Origin: an uncultured Flavobacteriaceae bacterium | GTDB lineage: Bacteria > Bacteroidota > Bacteroidia > Flavobacteriales > Flavobacteriaceae | NCBI GenBank assembly: GCA_947503005.1 | Contig: CANNCA010000002.1 | Location: 248,001 to 312,000 of the forward strand | Reading direction: 5' to 3' | DNA length: 64,000 nt | Part shown: in pieces, positions 1 to 9,016 of the stretch | Position numbering within the stretch: position 1 is the stretch's first letter | How the letters are laid out: each line of letters opens with the position of its first letter | Position numbers and translations under genes: made by a program | Notes under the pieces: generated by a model | Database searches by the model: none | What the model saw: the letters and a program-made list of their open reading frames with translations, nothing else | What the model was told of the DNA's origin: nothing

Positions 1-763
1 TGAAATGGTCGAGAAGGAAAGAGAGTTTAGTGTAATATTCGTCTCCTTGGTTTTTACACTCCTTGGTTTTGCAGGCCTGGTATATGCCTATTTAAAGAGT
101 ATTAAAAACCAACGTTTAATTGCCGAACAGAAACACATCATAGAAAATTCTTTAGTGGAGAAAGATTCCCTTTTGAAGGAGATACACCATAGAGTGAAGA
201 ACAATTTACAAATGGTCTCCAGTCTTTTGAGTCTACAAACCAAAAATACGAGAAGTAAAGCCGCCATAGAAGCCCTCGAAGAAGGCAAGAGTAGAGTTAA
301 GGCCATGGCGCTAATACATCAAAAATTGTATCAGCATGATGATCTTTCGGTCATTGAGATGCAGGGATACATTGAAAGTTTGATCAATAGTGTACAATCG
401 GTCTATAAAAAAGGAGGGCATAATATAAATATTACCATTGATGCAGAAGATGTAGAGTTGGATATCGATAGGGCCATTCCTTTTGGTCTCATTCTGAATG
501 AACTGGTTTCAAACTCTTTCAAATACGCCTTTCCTACAAGTGAGGACGATGGAAAAATTTACATTCACTTACGAAAAATAGCGGATCAAGATGGCTTTTT
601 TGAATATACCGATAATGGTATTGGTCTGCCCGAGGATACAGATGAGCGCACAAATTCCTCAATGGGAATCCGTTTAATGAACCGTTTGGTCAACCAGTTG
701 CAATCTAAACTAAATATTGATAAAACTTCTGAAGGCGTACGTTTTTGGTTCAACTTTAAATAG
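1..763 (+). CDS. Sensor histidine kinase, HisKA_2 type (C-terminal part)
   Basis: The reading frame is open to the left edge, so the methionine at 5 need not be the start and an N-terminal sensor or TPR part probably lies outside the window. Visible in order: one membrane helix (about residues 9-30), a short linker, the phosphoacceptor box EIHHRVKNNLQ near residue 60, and a HATPase with N-box LNELVSNSFKYAF and G-box DNGIGLP. This H-box is typical of HisKA_2 kinases, which act with stand-alone or LytTR response regulators. No regulator gene is visible in the window. The 238 bp downstream hold no convincing gene. Confidence 0.85.
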   Translation, partial: EMVEKEREFSVIFVSLVFTLLGFAGLVYAYLKSIKNQRLIAEQKHIIENSLVEKDSLLKEIHHRVKNNLQMVSSLLSLQTKNTRSKAAIEALEEGKSRVKAMALIHQKLYQHDDLSVIEMQGYIESLINSVQSVYKKGGHNINITIDAEDVELDIDRAIPFGLILNELVSNSFKYAFPTSEDDGKIYIHLRKIADQDGFFEYTDNGIGLPEDTDERTNSSMGIRLMNRLVNQLQSKLNIDKTSEGVRFWFNFK

Positions 764-983
764 TGCTAAACTTTTAGCTTGTGCGTTTGAGTACGCAGTG
801 CAAAAGTTTTGGAAAAAATCGTTTCAAATAGATTCCTGTCACTTCCGTTTTACCCATATAGGCTTCAAATTTGCTGCCCTGATTATCTCAATAATTTTTT
901 ATACAATGATTGTGACCGATTACTAATACTGTCGCACCGTGAATCTTACTCATATCGTATTCATTTGTAATCCAGAATATAAC

Positions 984-991
984 TAAATTTG
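984..991 (+). promoter_or_regulatory. Candidate -7 promoter element of menC
   Basis: TAAATTTG matches the Bacteroidota -7 consensus TAnnTTTG exactly. A TTTG at 964-967 could be the -33 element, but the 16-nt spacing is shorter than usual. The leader to the ATG at 1002 would be very short. Confidence 0.4.
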
Positions 992-1001
992 AAGGTATCT
1001 T

Positions 1002-2054
1002 ATGAAGGCCACTTACAAAAAATATATTCTGAATTTCAAGCGACCTAGTGGAACTTCCAGAGGCATGCTTACTCAAAAAGAAACGTGGTTTTTGATTTTA
1101 GAGGAGGAGGGAAAATTGGGAATCGGAGAATGTGGAATTTTAAGGGGTTTGAGCATTGATGATGTTCCCGAGTATGAGGAAACCTTAAAGTGGACCTGTT
1201 CCAATATTCATTTAGGAAAAAAAGTATTATGGGAAGCCTTACACAATTTTCCCAGTATTCAATTTGGTGTCGAGCAGGCTTTCTTGTCTTTAGCGTCTGA
1301 AAATCCTTTTGAACTTTTTCCATCCGATTTTACGAAAGCTGAGTGTCCCATTCCCATAAACGGATTAATTTGGATGGGCGATGAAGCCTTTATGAACGAG
1401 CAGGTCCAACAAAAGTTAAAAGAAGGTTTCCGTTGTATCAAAATGAAGATAGGAGCGATAGACTTTAAAAATGAAGTCGAAATTCTAAAGTCCATCCGAA
1501 ACAGATTTTCCAAAGAACAAATCGAACTCCGGGTAGATGCCAACGGTGCCTTTCCTATTGATGAGGCAATGGAAAAGTTACTGATTTTATCCCGTTTGGA
1601 TATTCATTCCATAGAACAACCCTTACAACAGGGAAATCCAATTGTGATGGCTAATTTGTGTAAGGATGCACCTTTGGATATAGCTCTGGATGAAGAGCTG
1701 ATTGGAATAGTTGATATCAAGGAAAAAGAAAAATTACTACAACGTATAAAACCCCAATACTTAATTTTAAAACCAAGTTTGGTAGGTGGGTATAAAGGAA
1801 GCGCGGAGTGGATACAATTAGCCAAAAAGTTAGATATCGGTTGGTGGGTGACAAGTGCTTTAGAAAGTAATATCGGGCTTAACGCAATAGCGCAATGGAC
1901 GTTTACTTTGAACAACCACTTGCCACAAGGTCTGGGCACAGGTGGTTTATTCACCAATAATTTCGAAAGCCCTTTGCGAGTTAGTAAAGGAGCGCTATAT
2001 TACGATCTGAACACATCGTGGAAACCCAATTTAATCAGAGCATTATGTACATAG
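1002..2054 (+). CDS. menC: o-Succinylbenzoate synthase (enolase superfamily)
   Basis: 350 aa. MenC dehydrates SHCHC to o-succinylbenzoate in menaquinone biosynthesis. Enolase-superfamily landmarks are in the right order: the KMKIG lysine motif (about 147-151), metal ligands RVDANGAF, IEQPL and LDEE, and a second catalytic lysine in LKPSLVGG. The superfamily also contains dipeptide epimerases and muconate cycloisomerases. The assignment to MenC rests on menE lying two genes downstream in an overlapping set. The last 10 nt overlap the next start, which suggests translational coupling. Confidence 0.85.
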   Translation: MKATYKKYILNFKRPSGTSRGMLTQKETWFLILEEEGKLGIGECGILRGLSIDDVPEYEETLKWTCSNIHLGKKVLWEALHNFPSIQFGVEQAFLSLASENPFELFPSDFTKAECPIPINGLIWMGDEAFMNEQVQQKLKEGFRCIKMKIGAIDFKNEVEILKSIRNRFSKEQIELRVDANGAFPIDEAMEKLLILSRLDIHSIEQPLQQGNPIVMANLCKDAPLDIALDEELIGIVDIKEKEKLLQRIKPQYLILKPSLVGGYKGSAEWIQLAKKLDIGWWVTSALESNIGLNAIAQWTFTLNNHLPQGLGTGGLFTNNFESPLRVSKGALYYDLNTSWKPNLIRALCT

Positions 2055-3028
2055 AACAGGCATATAAAAGTCAACATGAATTTTGGAGGTACCTTTTGGG
2101 TATCGGCGTTATTTTTTTTGGTTGGCAAATATTCGGGGCGGCACCTTTAATAGCTGCTTTGTTTACAAAATCAAACGCGATGAAAATTCTTGCGAGTGGT
2201 GATGTCGGGCTGATGTCAGAGGCGTTGGGCTCCAACCTATTTCTCTTTTTGATGCTATTGACTTTTGCTATCGGACTGGCTTGTCTCTTTATTTGGACCA
2301 AACTTGTGCACAAACAGCCTATTAAAGAACTCACGACCTCAAGAAAAAAAGTAGACTGGGGGCGTATTTTTTTCGCCTTTATACTTTGGTCCATTATTTC
2401 AATTGCCTTCGTATTCGTCGACATTCAATTATCCCCAAATGATTACGAGTTCAATTTCAATTTAAAACCCTTTCTGATTTTGGCGGTAGTTTCCATCGTT
2501 ATGATACCCATTCAGACCAGTATGGAAGAATACTATCTGCGTGGTTATATGATGCAGGGTATTGGTCTATTGGCAAAAAATAGATGGGTACCTTTATTTT
2601 TTACATCCATACTATTCGGTCTGATGCACATTCTTAATCCGGAAGTCGAAAAATTAGGGTATGGTATTATGGTCTTCTATATAGGTACTGGATTTTTCTT
2701 GGGCATACTGACTTTAATGGATGAAGGTTTAGAGTTGCCCTTGGGATTCCATGCAGCCAATAATCTGACCACGGCACTTTTGGTCACAGCCGATTGGACT
2801 GCTTTTCAAACCGATTCTCTCTATCGTGATATTTCAGAACCTGTTTTAGGATGGGATGTTTTTGTACCTGTATTAGTCATTTATCCTATTTTGCTCTTGA
2901 TTTTTTCCAAGAAATATGGGTGGACGAATTGGAAAGAACGCCTATTTGGTCCGATTATCGAAAAGGAAGAATTCCTTCCTCAAAAACCTATTGGCACCTC
3001 AAATGATGAAAGTTTACTTGAACTATAA
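2045..3028 (+). CDS. CPBP family intramembrane glutamic endopeptidase
   Basis: 327 aa with about eight hydrophobic helices. CPBP (Abi/Rce1-like) signatures are present: the EEYYLRG form of EExxxR, the FGLMH motif and a later HAANN motif. The frame is open upstream to an ATG at 2018, but the ATG at 2045 gives a normal N-terminus and a 10-nt overlap with menC, so it was preferred. The gene lies between menC and menE and overlaps both. The substrate cannot be read from sequence. A role tied to quinone synthesis is only suggested by position. Confidence 0.85.
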   Translation: MYIEQAYKSQHEFWRYLLGIGVIFFGWQIFGAAPLIAALFTKSNAMKILASGDVGLMSEALGSNLFLFLMLLTFAIGLACLFIWTKLVHKQPIKELTTSRKKVDWGRIFFAFILWSIISIAFVFVDIQLSPNDYEFNFNLKPFLILAVVSIVMIPIQTSMEEYYLRGYMMQGIGLLAKNRWVPLFFTSILFGLMHILNPEVEKLGYGIMVFYIGTGFFLGILTLMDEGLELPLGFHAANNLTTALLVTADWTAFQTDSLYRDISEPVLGWDVFVPVLVIYPILLLIFSKKYGWTNWKERLFGPIIEKEEFLPQKPIGTSNDESLLEL

Positions 3029-4154
3029 AGACATACACTCACAGTTCAAACTCAACGGGGTTTCTCATGATATTAAGGACCTGAAGGAAGTAGCCTATAG
3101 CTTGATTAAAGAAGGAGATGACTACGAAAAGGTAATCGGTGATTTTATATCTGATTGGTTGGACAATAAACCAAGCCTTGAGGTGCAAACCTCCGGTTCA
3201 ACAGGCAAACCAAAAACCATTTTACTTCAAAAACAGCATATGGTCAACTCGGCCATGGCCACCGGTGAGTTTTTTGATTTAGAGCCAGGAAGTACTGCCT
3301 TGTTATGTCTGCCTGCCAATTATATCGCTGGTAAGATGATGATCGTACGGGCGATGGTTTTAGGATTGGAATTAGATTATGTAGAACCTTCTTCGAGTCC
3401 TCTACAAAACAGTCAAAAGTACTACGATTTCTGTGCTATGGTGCCAATGCAGCTTCATAGCTCTCTCAATTCCATTGAAAAAATCAAAAAGTTGCTAGTT
3501 GGTGGATCTCCAGTTTCAATGCAGTTGAAAAATCGAGTGCAGTTAGAATCCACTGAGGTTTTCGAGACTTATGGAATGACCGAGACGATTACACACGTAG
3601 CGGTCAAAAAACTAAATTCGAATGCTGCCCGGTCGAGCTCGCATAAACAGCAGACAAACCAAGGCAATACCGTCTTAAAAACAGATAGATTGGAAGCACC
3701 AACTTATTTTATGGCGCTACCCAATGTAACTTTTTCGATAGATAAGAGAGAATGTTTGGTTATAGATGCACCAAAGGTTTCGAATGACCAGGTGGTTACA
3801 AATGACATTGTAAACCTCATTTCAGAAATCCAATTCGAATGGCTTGGGCGTTACGATAATGTTATTAATTCAGGAGGCATTAAATTGTTTCCAGAACAAA
3901 TTGAAGCCAAACTGTCACCTCATATAAACAATCGATTTTTCACTGCGGGTCTCCCTGATGAAAAATTAGGACAAAAATTGATTTTGGTGGTGGAAGGCGA
4001 ATCAAACTCCGAAGAACTCTTTCAAAGGCTAAAGCAGTTAAAAGGATTGGAACAGTTTGATTTTCTGAAGAATATCTACACAATCCCTGAGTTTATCGAA
4101 ACGGATTCAGGTAAAATTCAACGAAAAGAAAGTCTTCGTCTCATTAAAATATAG
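3006..4154 (+). CDS. menE: o-Succinylbenzoate--CoA ligase (AMP-binding)
   Basis: About 382 aa from the second of two adjacent ATGs (3003, 3006). The start overlaps the end of the CPBP gene by about 23 nt; an ATG at 2916 lies much further inside it and is less likely. The protein is an ANL-superfamily adenylating enzyme: P-loop TSGSTGKPKTI, core motif YGMTET, hinge region WLGRYDN, and a C-terminal catalytic lysine in DSGKIQRK. It activates o-succinylbenzoate for MenB. Between YGMTET and the hinge lies a polar Ser/Gln-rich stretch (about residues 205-235) that looks like an insertion. Confidence 0.87.
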   Translation: MKVYLNYKDIHSQFKLNGVSHDIKDLKEVAYSLIKEGDDYEKVIGDFISDWLDNKPSLEVQTSGSTGKPKTILLQKQHMVNSAMATGEFFDLEPGSTALLCLPANYIAGKMMIVRAMVLGLELDYVEPSSSPLQNSQKYYDFCAMVPMQLHSSLNSIEKIKKLLVGGSPVSMQLKNRVQLESTEVFETYGMTETITHVAVKKLNSNAARSSSHKQQTNQGNTVLKTDRLEAPTYFMALPNVTFSIDKRECLVIDAPKVSNDQVVTNDIVNLISEIQFEWLGRYDNVINSGGIKLFPEQIEAKLSPHINNRFFTAGLPDEKLGQKLILVVEGESNSEELFQRLKQLKGLEQFDFLKNIYTIPEFIETDSGKIQRKESLRLIKI

Positions 4155-4245
4155 TCTTCCCTCACTCAAAAGTAGCATTCCCTCAATTCAAGTTTTTTAC
4201 CGAATAGATTGCTCTTAAGTTTACATCGAATCAACAAGTATTTCG

Positions 4246-4713
4246 ATGAAAATATTAATCTTTTATCTTTTAACATTCGCCGTATTCCTTAGTGCCAAAG
4301 GGCAAGAACAAAAGGTGGAAATTGTTCTTGATTCTTTTTACCATACGGCACCTAAGACTAATGAAGCATTTATTTTGACCTGTAATGCTCCGGGTATAGT
4401 TGTTCAATATGTCTCTGCTGATTACTATCTCCCGTTCAAACTTTATGAATTTTCTTCAAAAAAGGAGAATTGGTTGGACATTCAATCCATCTACAACACA
4501 TTGACAACTAAAGTTCCCAGTATTTCAATTCTTCCAAATATTTATCCGAATAGGGCGCCAAGTATCAAAATTCGGGGCGAAGAGCACACTATAATAGTAG
4601 TAGATGGTATCAGATACGATGCTTCCATTTTAAATACACTTAACCCAGCGAATATTGAATCAATTAACGTTGCACCGAGTGCGGCGGCTACTCATTATTT
4701 ATTAAACAACTAA
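4246..4713 (+). CDS. Short exported protein with a TonB-plug-like end
   Basis: 155 aa with a signal peptide ending near AKGQ. The C-terminal half has the shape of the end of a TonB plug: SIKIRGEEHTIIVVDGIRYD, then LNPANIESINVAPSAAATHY. These match the usual receptor elements IRG..., VVDGV... and 'dIesieVlKd..a..yG'. No barrel and no carboxypeptidase regulatory domain are present. It ends 5 bp before the next gene and is probably co-transcribed. Function unknown. It could be a truncated relative of the plug proteins downstream. Confidence 0.7.
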   Translation: MKILIFYLLTFAVFLSAKGQEQKVEIVLDSFYHTAPKTNEAFILTCNAPGIVVQYVSADYYLPFKLYEFSSKKENWLDIQSIYNTLTTKVPSISILPNIYPNRAPSIKIRGEEHTIIVVDGIRYDASILNTLNPANIESINVAPSAAATHYLLNN

Positions 4714-4718
4714 AACCA

Positions 4719-6827
4719 ATGATTATGAAAAATGTTACTTTTTTATGGCTTGTAGTTTTGATGACTACGGCCTTGACCGCTCAAACAAGAAAAATCACAG
4801 GTACCGTTACTGATGAAGCTACATCGCCCTTGCCAGGTGTAAACGTGGTAGTTAAGGGCACGACCACCGGTACACAAACCGACTTCGATGGTAATTATGA
4901 ACTAATGGCCGTTATCGGTGATACGCTTGAATTCAAATATTTAGGGTATATTTCTAAGGAAATACATGTAGGGGCTTTTAATATTATAAATATTACAATG
5001 GAGGCTGACTACGCAGCATTGGAAGAAGTCGTCGTCGTTGGGTACGCAACAAAGACCGTAAAGTCGATGACCGCCGCTGTGTCTACTGTCGTTTCCGAAG
5101 CAAGGATAAGGAAGAACAAGAAGAATGCTTATCACCAAAGTTTAGCCGATCAACTTCAAGGAAAGGTTATCGGTGTAGCCAGCAATGCTTCCGAGGTGAA
5201 GGAAAGAGGCTTGAATAGCAATAAAACAAATGAAAAGGAACCACTTTATATTGTAGACGGAGTTCCAATTCAAAAGCAAAACAACAGGGTAATCGCGCAA
5301 TTGAATCCCGATGCGATTGATAAAATTAATACGTACAAAGGGTACAAGGCCAAGCAACTCTTTGGTAAAATAGCAAAAGATGGTTGTATCGTAATTACAA
5401 CCAAAAAAGGAAACTACCTTATTGAGAATGATGAAAACTATGCACAACTTTCTGAAAACCAATTTGAAAAGGTTGCATTGAACCCGCTCTCTACATTTTC
5501 TATTGATGTAGACAAGGCCGGTTACAGTAATGTAAGAAGATTCGTTAACAACGGACAAAAAGTTCCAGTGGATGCGGTGAAAATAGAGGAGATGGTCAAT
5601 TACTTTGCTTATGAATATGCCCAACCAACTGATGAACATCCTTTTTCAATTCATACCGAGGCCGCAAGTACTCCATGGAACCCAAATTCCAAGTTGGTGC
5701 GAATCGGTCTTCAAGGAAAGGAGTATGTCAATGAAGAACTTCCAGCGACTAACCTAACCTTTTTAATAGATGTTTCAGGTTCTATGAGCAGTATGAACAA
5801 ATTACCATTATTAAAATCCGCCTTCAAATTATTGGTCAATCAACTTCGAGAAAAAGACAATGTTGCTATTGTTGTTTATGCCGGAGCGGCGGGTGTTGTT
5901 TTGAACCCCACAAGTGGAAGTAACAAAGAAAAAATTTTGAAAGCCTTGAATAAGTTAGAAGCCGGTGGCTCTACAGCAGGCGGCGCAGGTATTGAGCTAG
6001 CTTACAAATTGGCCGAACAAAACTTTAAAAGAAAAGGAAACAATCGGGTGATACTGGCCACTGATGGAGATTTTAATGTAGGTGCTTCAAGTAATAAGGA
6101 GATGGAGAAGCTGATAGAAGAAAAAAGAAAATCAGGTGTATTTCTTTCAGTACTCGGTTTCGGAATGGGCAATTACAAGGATTCAAAACTCGAACTTCTT
6201 GCGGATAAAGGAAATGGAAATCACGCTTACATCGATACCATGCAAGAAGCACAAAAGGTTTTTGGTAAAGAGTTCGGAGGCACACTATATACAATTGCCA
6301 AGGATGTTAAAATTCAAGTGGAATTCAACCCTGCGATGGTACAGGCATACCGTCTTATTGGTTATGAAAATCGATTATTGGCCGACGAAGATTTTGTTGA
6401 TGATACAAAAGACGCCGGTGAACTAGGAAGTGGACATACGGTCACAGCACTCTATGAAGTAATTCCCACAGGAGTGCAGAGTGACTACCTAAAAGATGAT
6501 ATTGATTTGAAATATACTAGTCTGGAGAACAATAATAATTTTTCAAACGAATTGTTGACCGTCAAGTTCCGCTACAAAAAACCGGAGGGTTCACAAAGTA
6601 TTGAAATGGTGCATGTTCTGAACACCGAAGTTACCGAAATGTCTACGGACTTCAAATTTGCGGCATCCGTAGCACTATTCGGAATGCAATTAAAAAAATC
6701 TGCGTATCGAAGTAATACAAGTTTAGAGGATGTGCTGACCCTCGCTGAATCGGGAAGGGGAGATGATAAATCAGGTTATCGAGCTGAATTCATTCGTTTG
6801 GTAAATGCCACAGCAAGCAGTTTATGA
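4719..6827 (+). CDS. Exported VWA protein (YfbK type) with regulatory and plug domains
   Basis: 702 aa; an ATG at 4725 is an alternative start. Domains in order: signal peptide (to about 21), carboxypeptidase-like regulatory domain (about 24-95), a TonB-plug-like segment (about 138-232, containing PLYIVDGVPI and a final IVITTKKG), a YfbK-type N-terminal module (about 245-305), a VWA domain with complete MIDAS (DVSGS near 351, a Thr in the AGGST stretch, ATDGD), and a YfbK-type C-terminal domain. It has no barrel. VWA proteins usually bind partners through a metal ion. A periplasmic or outer-membrane adaptor role is inferred. Confidence 0.8.
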   Translation: MIMKNVTFLWLVVLMTTALTAQTRKITGTVTDEATSPLPGVNVVVKGTTTGTQTDFDGNYELMAVIGDTLEFKYLGYISKEIHVGAFNIINITMEADYAALEEVVVVGYATKTVKSMTAAVSTVVSEARIRKNKKNAYHQSLADQLQGKVIGVASNASEVKERGLNSNKTNEKEPLYIVDGVPIQKQNNRVIAQLNPDAIDKINTYKGYKAKQLFGKIAKDGCIVITTKKGNYLIENDENYAQLSENQFEKVALNPLSTFSIDVDKAGYSNVRRFVNNGQKVPVDAVKIEEMVNYFAYEYAQPTDEHPFSIHTEAASTPWNPNSKLVRIGLQGKEYVNEELPATNLTFLIDVSGSMSSMNKLPLLKSAFKLLVNQLREKDNVAIVVYAGAAGVVLNPTSGSNKEKILKALNKLEAGGSTAGGAGIELAYKLAEQNFKRKGNNRVILATDGDFNVGASSNKEMEKLIEEKRKSGVFLSVLGFGMGNYKDSKLELLADKGNGNHAYIDTMQEAQKVFGKEFGGTLYTIAKDVKIQVEFNPAMVQAYRLIGYENRLLADEDFVDDTKDAGELGSGHTVTALYEVIPTGVQSDYLKDDIDLKYTSLENNNNFSNELLTVKFRYKKPEGSQSIEMVHVLNTEVTEMSTDFKFAASVALFGMQLKKSAYRSNTSLEDVLTLAESGRGDDKSGYRAEFIRLVNATASSL

Positions 6828-6851
6828 AAAAACGCCTTCGGGCGTTTTTTT
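6826..6851. terminator. Bidirectional terminator
   Basis: Hairpin AACGCC-TTCG-GGCGTT flanked by A and T runs, between convergent genes. The stop codon of the minus-strand gene (from 6850) lies at its edge. Confidence 0.85.
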
Positions 6852-7596
6852 AATTAGCCTTTGTTTTTAAATAATTGGCCACCTCAGCGCCCAATCCAGC
6901 TTGATACAAATTGTCCGAAGGTGACTTTCCATAAATGGCCCTGTAGAATTTAGCGGAGGCAAAGAAAGTACCTTGAAGACTTGGATGTATTCCATCATCG
7001 TCATAAAGGTTGACAGATACCTCATTATTCGTATGAACAGCTAACCATTCTTCACCAATAGTAACTAAGGTACCCTTGGTTGCAGTTGCACCAGTTTCAT
7101 AGGTGTTCTTAATACCTGATAACATCTCCGGGAAATCTTTATACGGCCAGGTCATGTACAAAAAAACCTTCGTATCATGTTGGGCAACCATATCTGAAAT
7201 GGCAATCATTGCCGCTGTAGTCGACGGCAAAGTTTCGGCCGCGACCGAAGTGTTTTCCTGTAAAACTAAAACGTCCCAAGCGCGTTCTTTTATTTTTGCG
7301 ATCGTGGAGGGGTCTCCCAGATGATCTTGCAACGAGTATCCGCCGTGGGCAGCCTCTTCAAATAGAGGCTCGAATTCCAAATTATCATTGGCCCTGAATT
7401 TTGATAAATGAGTTGAAACTCCTTGATTATAATAGGTATGACTATTTCCTATAAAAAGTATAGCTTCCTTATCTGAAGAGACATCGGTTTCGTTTTCATT
7501 AAGTATTTTGTCATTATCCTTTTGAGCACTACATGAGGTCATTAGTGTAATGAATACTAACAAGACAATCCGATAAAAATAGTAAGCGCCTTTCAT
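6850..7596 (-). CDS. SGNH/GDSL-type hydrolase lipoprotein
   Basis: 248 aa from the start at 7596, which gives a clean lipoprotein signal with lipobox LMTSC. A methionine 11 codons upstream (7629) is in frame but would put charged residues before the hydrophobic stretch. SGNH landmarks: block I IGNSHTYYNQG with the nucleophile Ser, a mid-protein LQENTS stretch, and block V DGIHPS with the Asp and His. Such enzymes are esterases or carbohydrate deacetylases; the substrate is unknown. It runs opposite to the surrounding plug-protein genes. Confidence 0.78.
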   Translation of the reverse strand: MKGAYYFYRIVLLVFITLMTSCSAQKDNDKILNENETDVSSDKEAILFIGNSHTYYNQGVSTHLSKFRANDNLEFEPLFEEAAHGGYSLQDHLGDPSTIAKIKERAWDVLVLQENTSVAAETLPSTTAAMIAISDMVAQHDTKVFLYMTWPYKDFPEMLSGIKNTYETGATATKGTLVTIGEEWLAVHTNNEVSVNLYDDDGIHPSLQGTFFASAKFYRAIYGKSPSDNLYQAGLGAEVANYLKTKAN

Positions 7597-7650
7597 GTCA
7601 TTCAAAGATAAGATGTATTTTAGAAGCAAAGTTAAATCTATAACGCTACT

Positions 7651-9006
7651 ATGATGTCAACGAATAAAATACTGTTTGCTATTTGTTTTTTCAACCTCTT
7701 TTTTGTGTCCTCTCAACAAATACTACCTGAAGTAGAACGCGCAAGAGTTATCGATGAAATTCTGGCGGATAAATTTGACCATCTGCTACCTGATTTGATG
7801 GACCAAGCCGATATCGATATGTGGGTAGTTATTTCAAGGGAATACAATGAAGATCCAGTTCTGAGAACAATGCTTCCAGCCACTTGGTTGAATGCAAGAA
7901 GGAGAACGATTCTTTTGTTTTATCGGGATAAGGCCAAGAAAACCATTGAAAAATTAGCGGTTGCTAGATACAATGTGGGTGATAATATCGAATCTGCCTG
8001 GGATAAGGAAAAGGAACCTAATCAATGGAAACGCTTGGTACAACTTATCGAAGAACGTAATCCAAATAAAATAGGATTGAATTTTTCAAAAGACCACAAT
8101 ATTGCGGATGGACTCGACAAAACGGATTATGATGAATTCCTGCAAAACTTACCTAAAAAGCATCATAAGAAAGTGGTATCCGCAGAACAACTGGCCGTAC
8201 GGTGGATCGAGACCCGAACAGCACGAGAAATGGTCATTTACAATCAATTAGTTGACATTACCCACGATATTATTCAAGAAGCTTTTTCGGAAAAAGTAAT
8301 AACTCCCGGCATCACCACAACAACTGAAGTAGAGTGGTGGATGCGACAAAAAGTAACCGATTTAGGACTGGAGACTTGGTTTCATCCCACAGTTGACGTA
8401 CAACGTTCTAGTGAAGAATTGGTCGGCCATCTGTATTCTTTTTCTGGTAGACCTGATGATATGGTCATTCTCCCTGGAGATTTGTTGCACTGTGATTTCG
8501 GCATTAACTATTTAAGATTGAATACTGATTGTCAAGAATTGGCATATGTATTAAAACCTGAAGAAAAACAAGCACCAAAATTTTTGGTAGATGGGTTGAA
8601 AGACGGAAACAGGGTTCAAGACTTTCTAACATCCAATATGGTAAAGGGGAGAACGGGGAATGAAATTTTGGCAAAGTCATTACAGGAGGCCAAAGCTGCT
8701 GGTCTGAGACCTTCGATTTACACACATCCGTTAGGGCTTTACGGCCATTCTGCTGGAACAACTATTGGCATGTGGGATTCTCAAGGCGGCGTAATGAAAG
8801 ATGATGGAGAGAACTATCCGCTGAATCCGAATACGGTCTATGCCATTGAATTAAATACCACCGTTACCATTCCCGAATGGAAAAGGGATATTAGGATAAT
8901 GTTGGAAGAAGCCGGTTTTTACGGAGAAGAGGGCTTCAGATATGTCAATGGGCGTCAAACAGAATTGTTATTGATACCAAGGGTTCAATCACATCAAGGA
9001 AATTAA
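7651..9006 (+). CDS. M24 family metallopeptidase (Xaa-Pro aminopeptidase-like)
   Basis: 451 aa with a signal peptide (cleavage near VSSQQ), so secreted or periplasmic. An N-terminal creatinase-like domain is followed by the pita-bread fold. All five metal ligands can be placed: Asp in HCDFG (about 282), Asp in NTDCQ (about 293), His in THPLG (about 359), Glu in AIELN and Glu in MLEEAG. The family removes N-terminal residues before proline. It ends 10 bp before the first tandem plug protein and is probably co-transcribed with it. ATG 7654 is an equally possible start. Confidence 0.85.
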   Translation: MMSTNKILFAICFFNLFFVSSQQILPEVERARVIDEILADKFDHLLPDLMDQADIDMWVVISREYNEDPVLRTMLPATWLNARRRTILLFYRDKAKKTIEKLAVARYNVGDNIESAWDKEKEPNQWKRLVQLIEERNPNKIGLNFSKDHNIADGLDKTDYDEFLQNLPKKHHKKVVSAEQLAVRWIETRTAREMVIYNQLVDITHDIIQEAFSEKVITPGITTTTEVEWWMRQKVTDLGLETWFHPTVDVQRSSEELVGHLYSFSGRPDDMVILPGDLLHCDFGINYLRLNTDCQELAYVLKPEEKQAPKFLVDGLKDGNRVQDFLTSNMVKGRTGNEILAKSLQEAKAAGLRPSIYTHPLGLYGHSAGTTIGMWDSQGGVMKDDGENYPLNPNTVYAIELNTTVTIPEWKRDIRIMLEEAGFYGEEGFRYVNGRQTELLLIPRVQSHQGN

Positions 9007-9016
9007 AACCTGAACC

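Noticed and set aside
770-830. Imperfect inverted repeat (AAACTTTT ... AAAAGTTT) after the kinase gene
   Set aside because: Long imperfect arms and no T run; not convincing as a terminator.
717-1076. Small open frames on both strands between the kinase and menC
   Set aside because: They overlap flanking genes, have no protein-like composition, no promoter and no recognisable family.
5142-5639. 165-codon minus-strand frame inside the VWA-plug gene
   Set aside because: Shadow of the well-supported plus-strand coding frame; no independent support.
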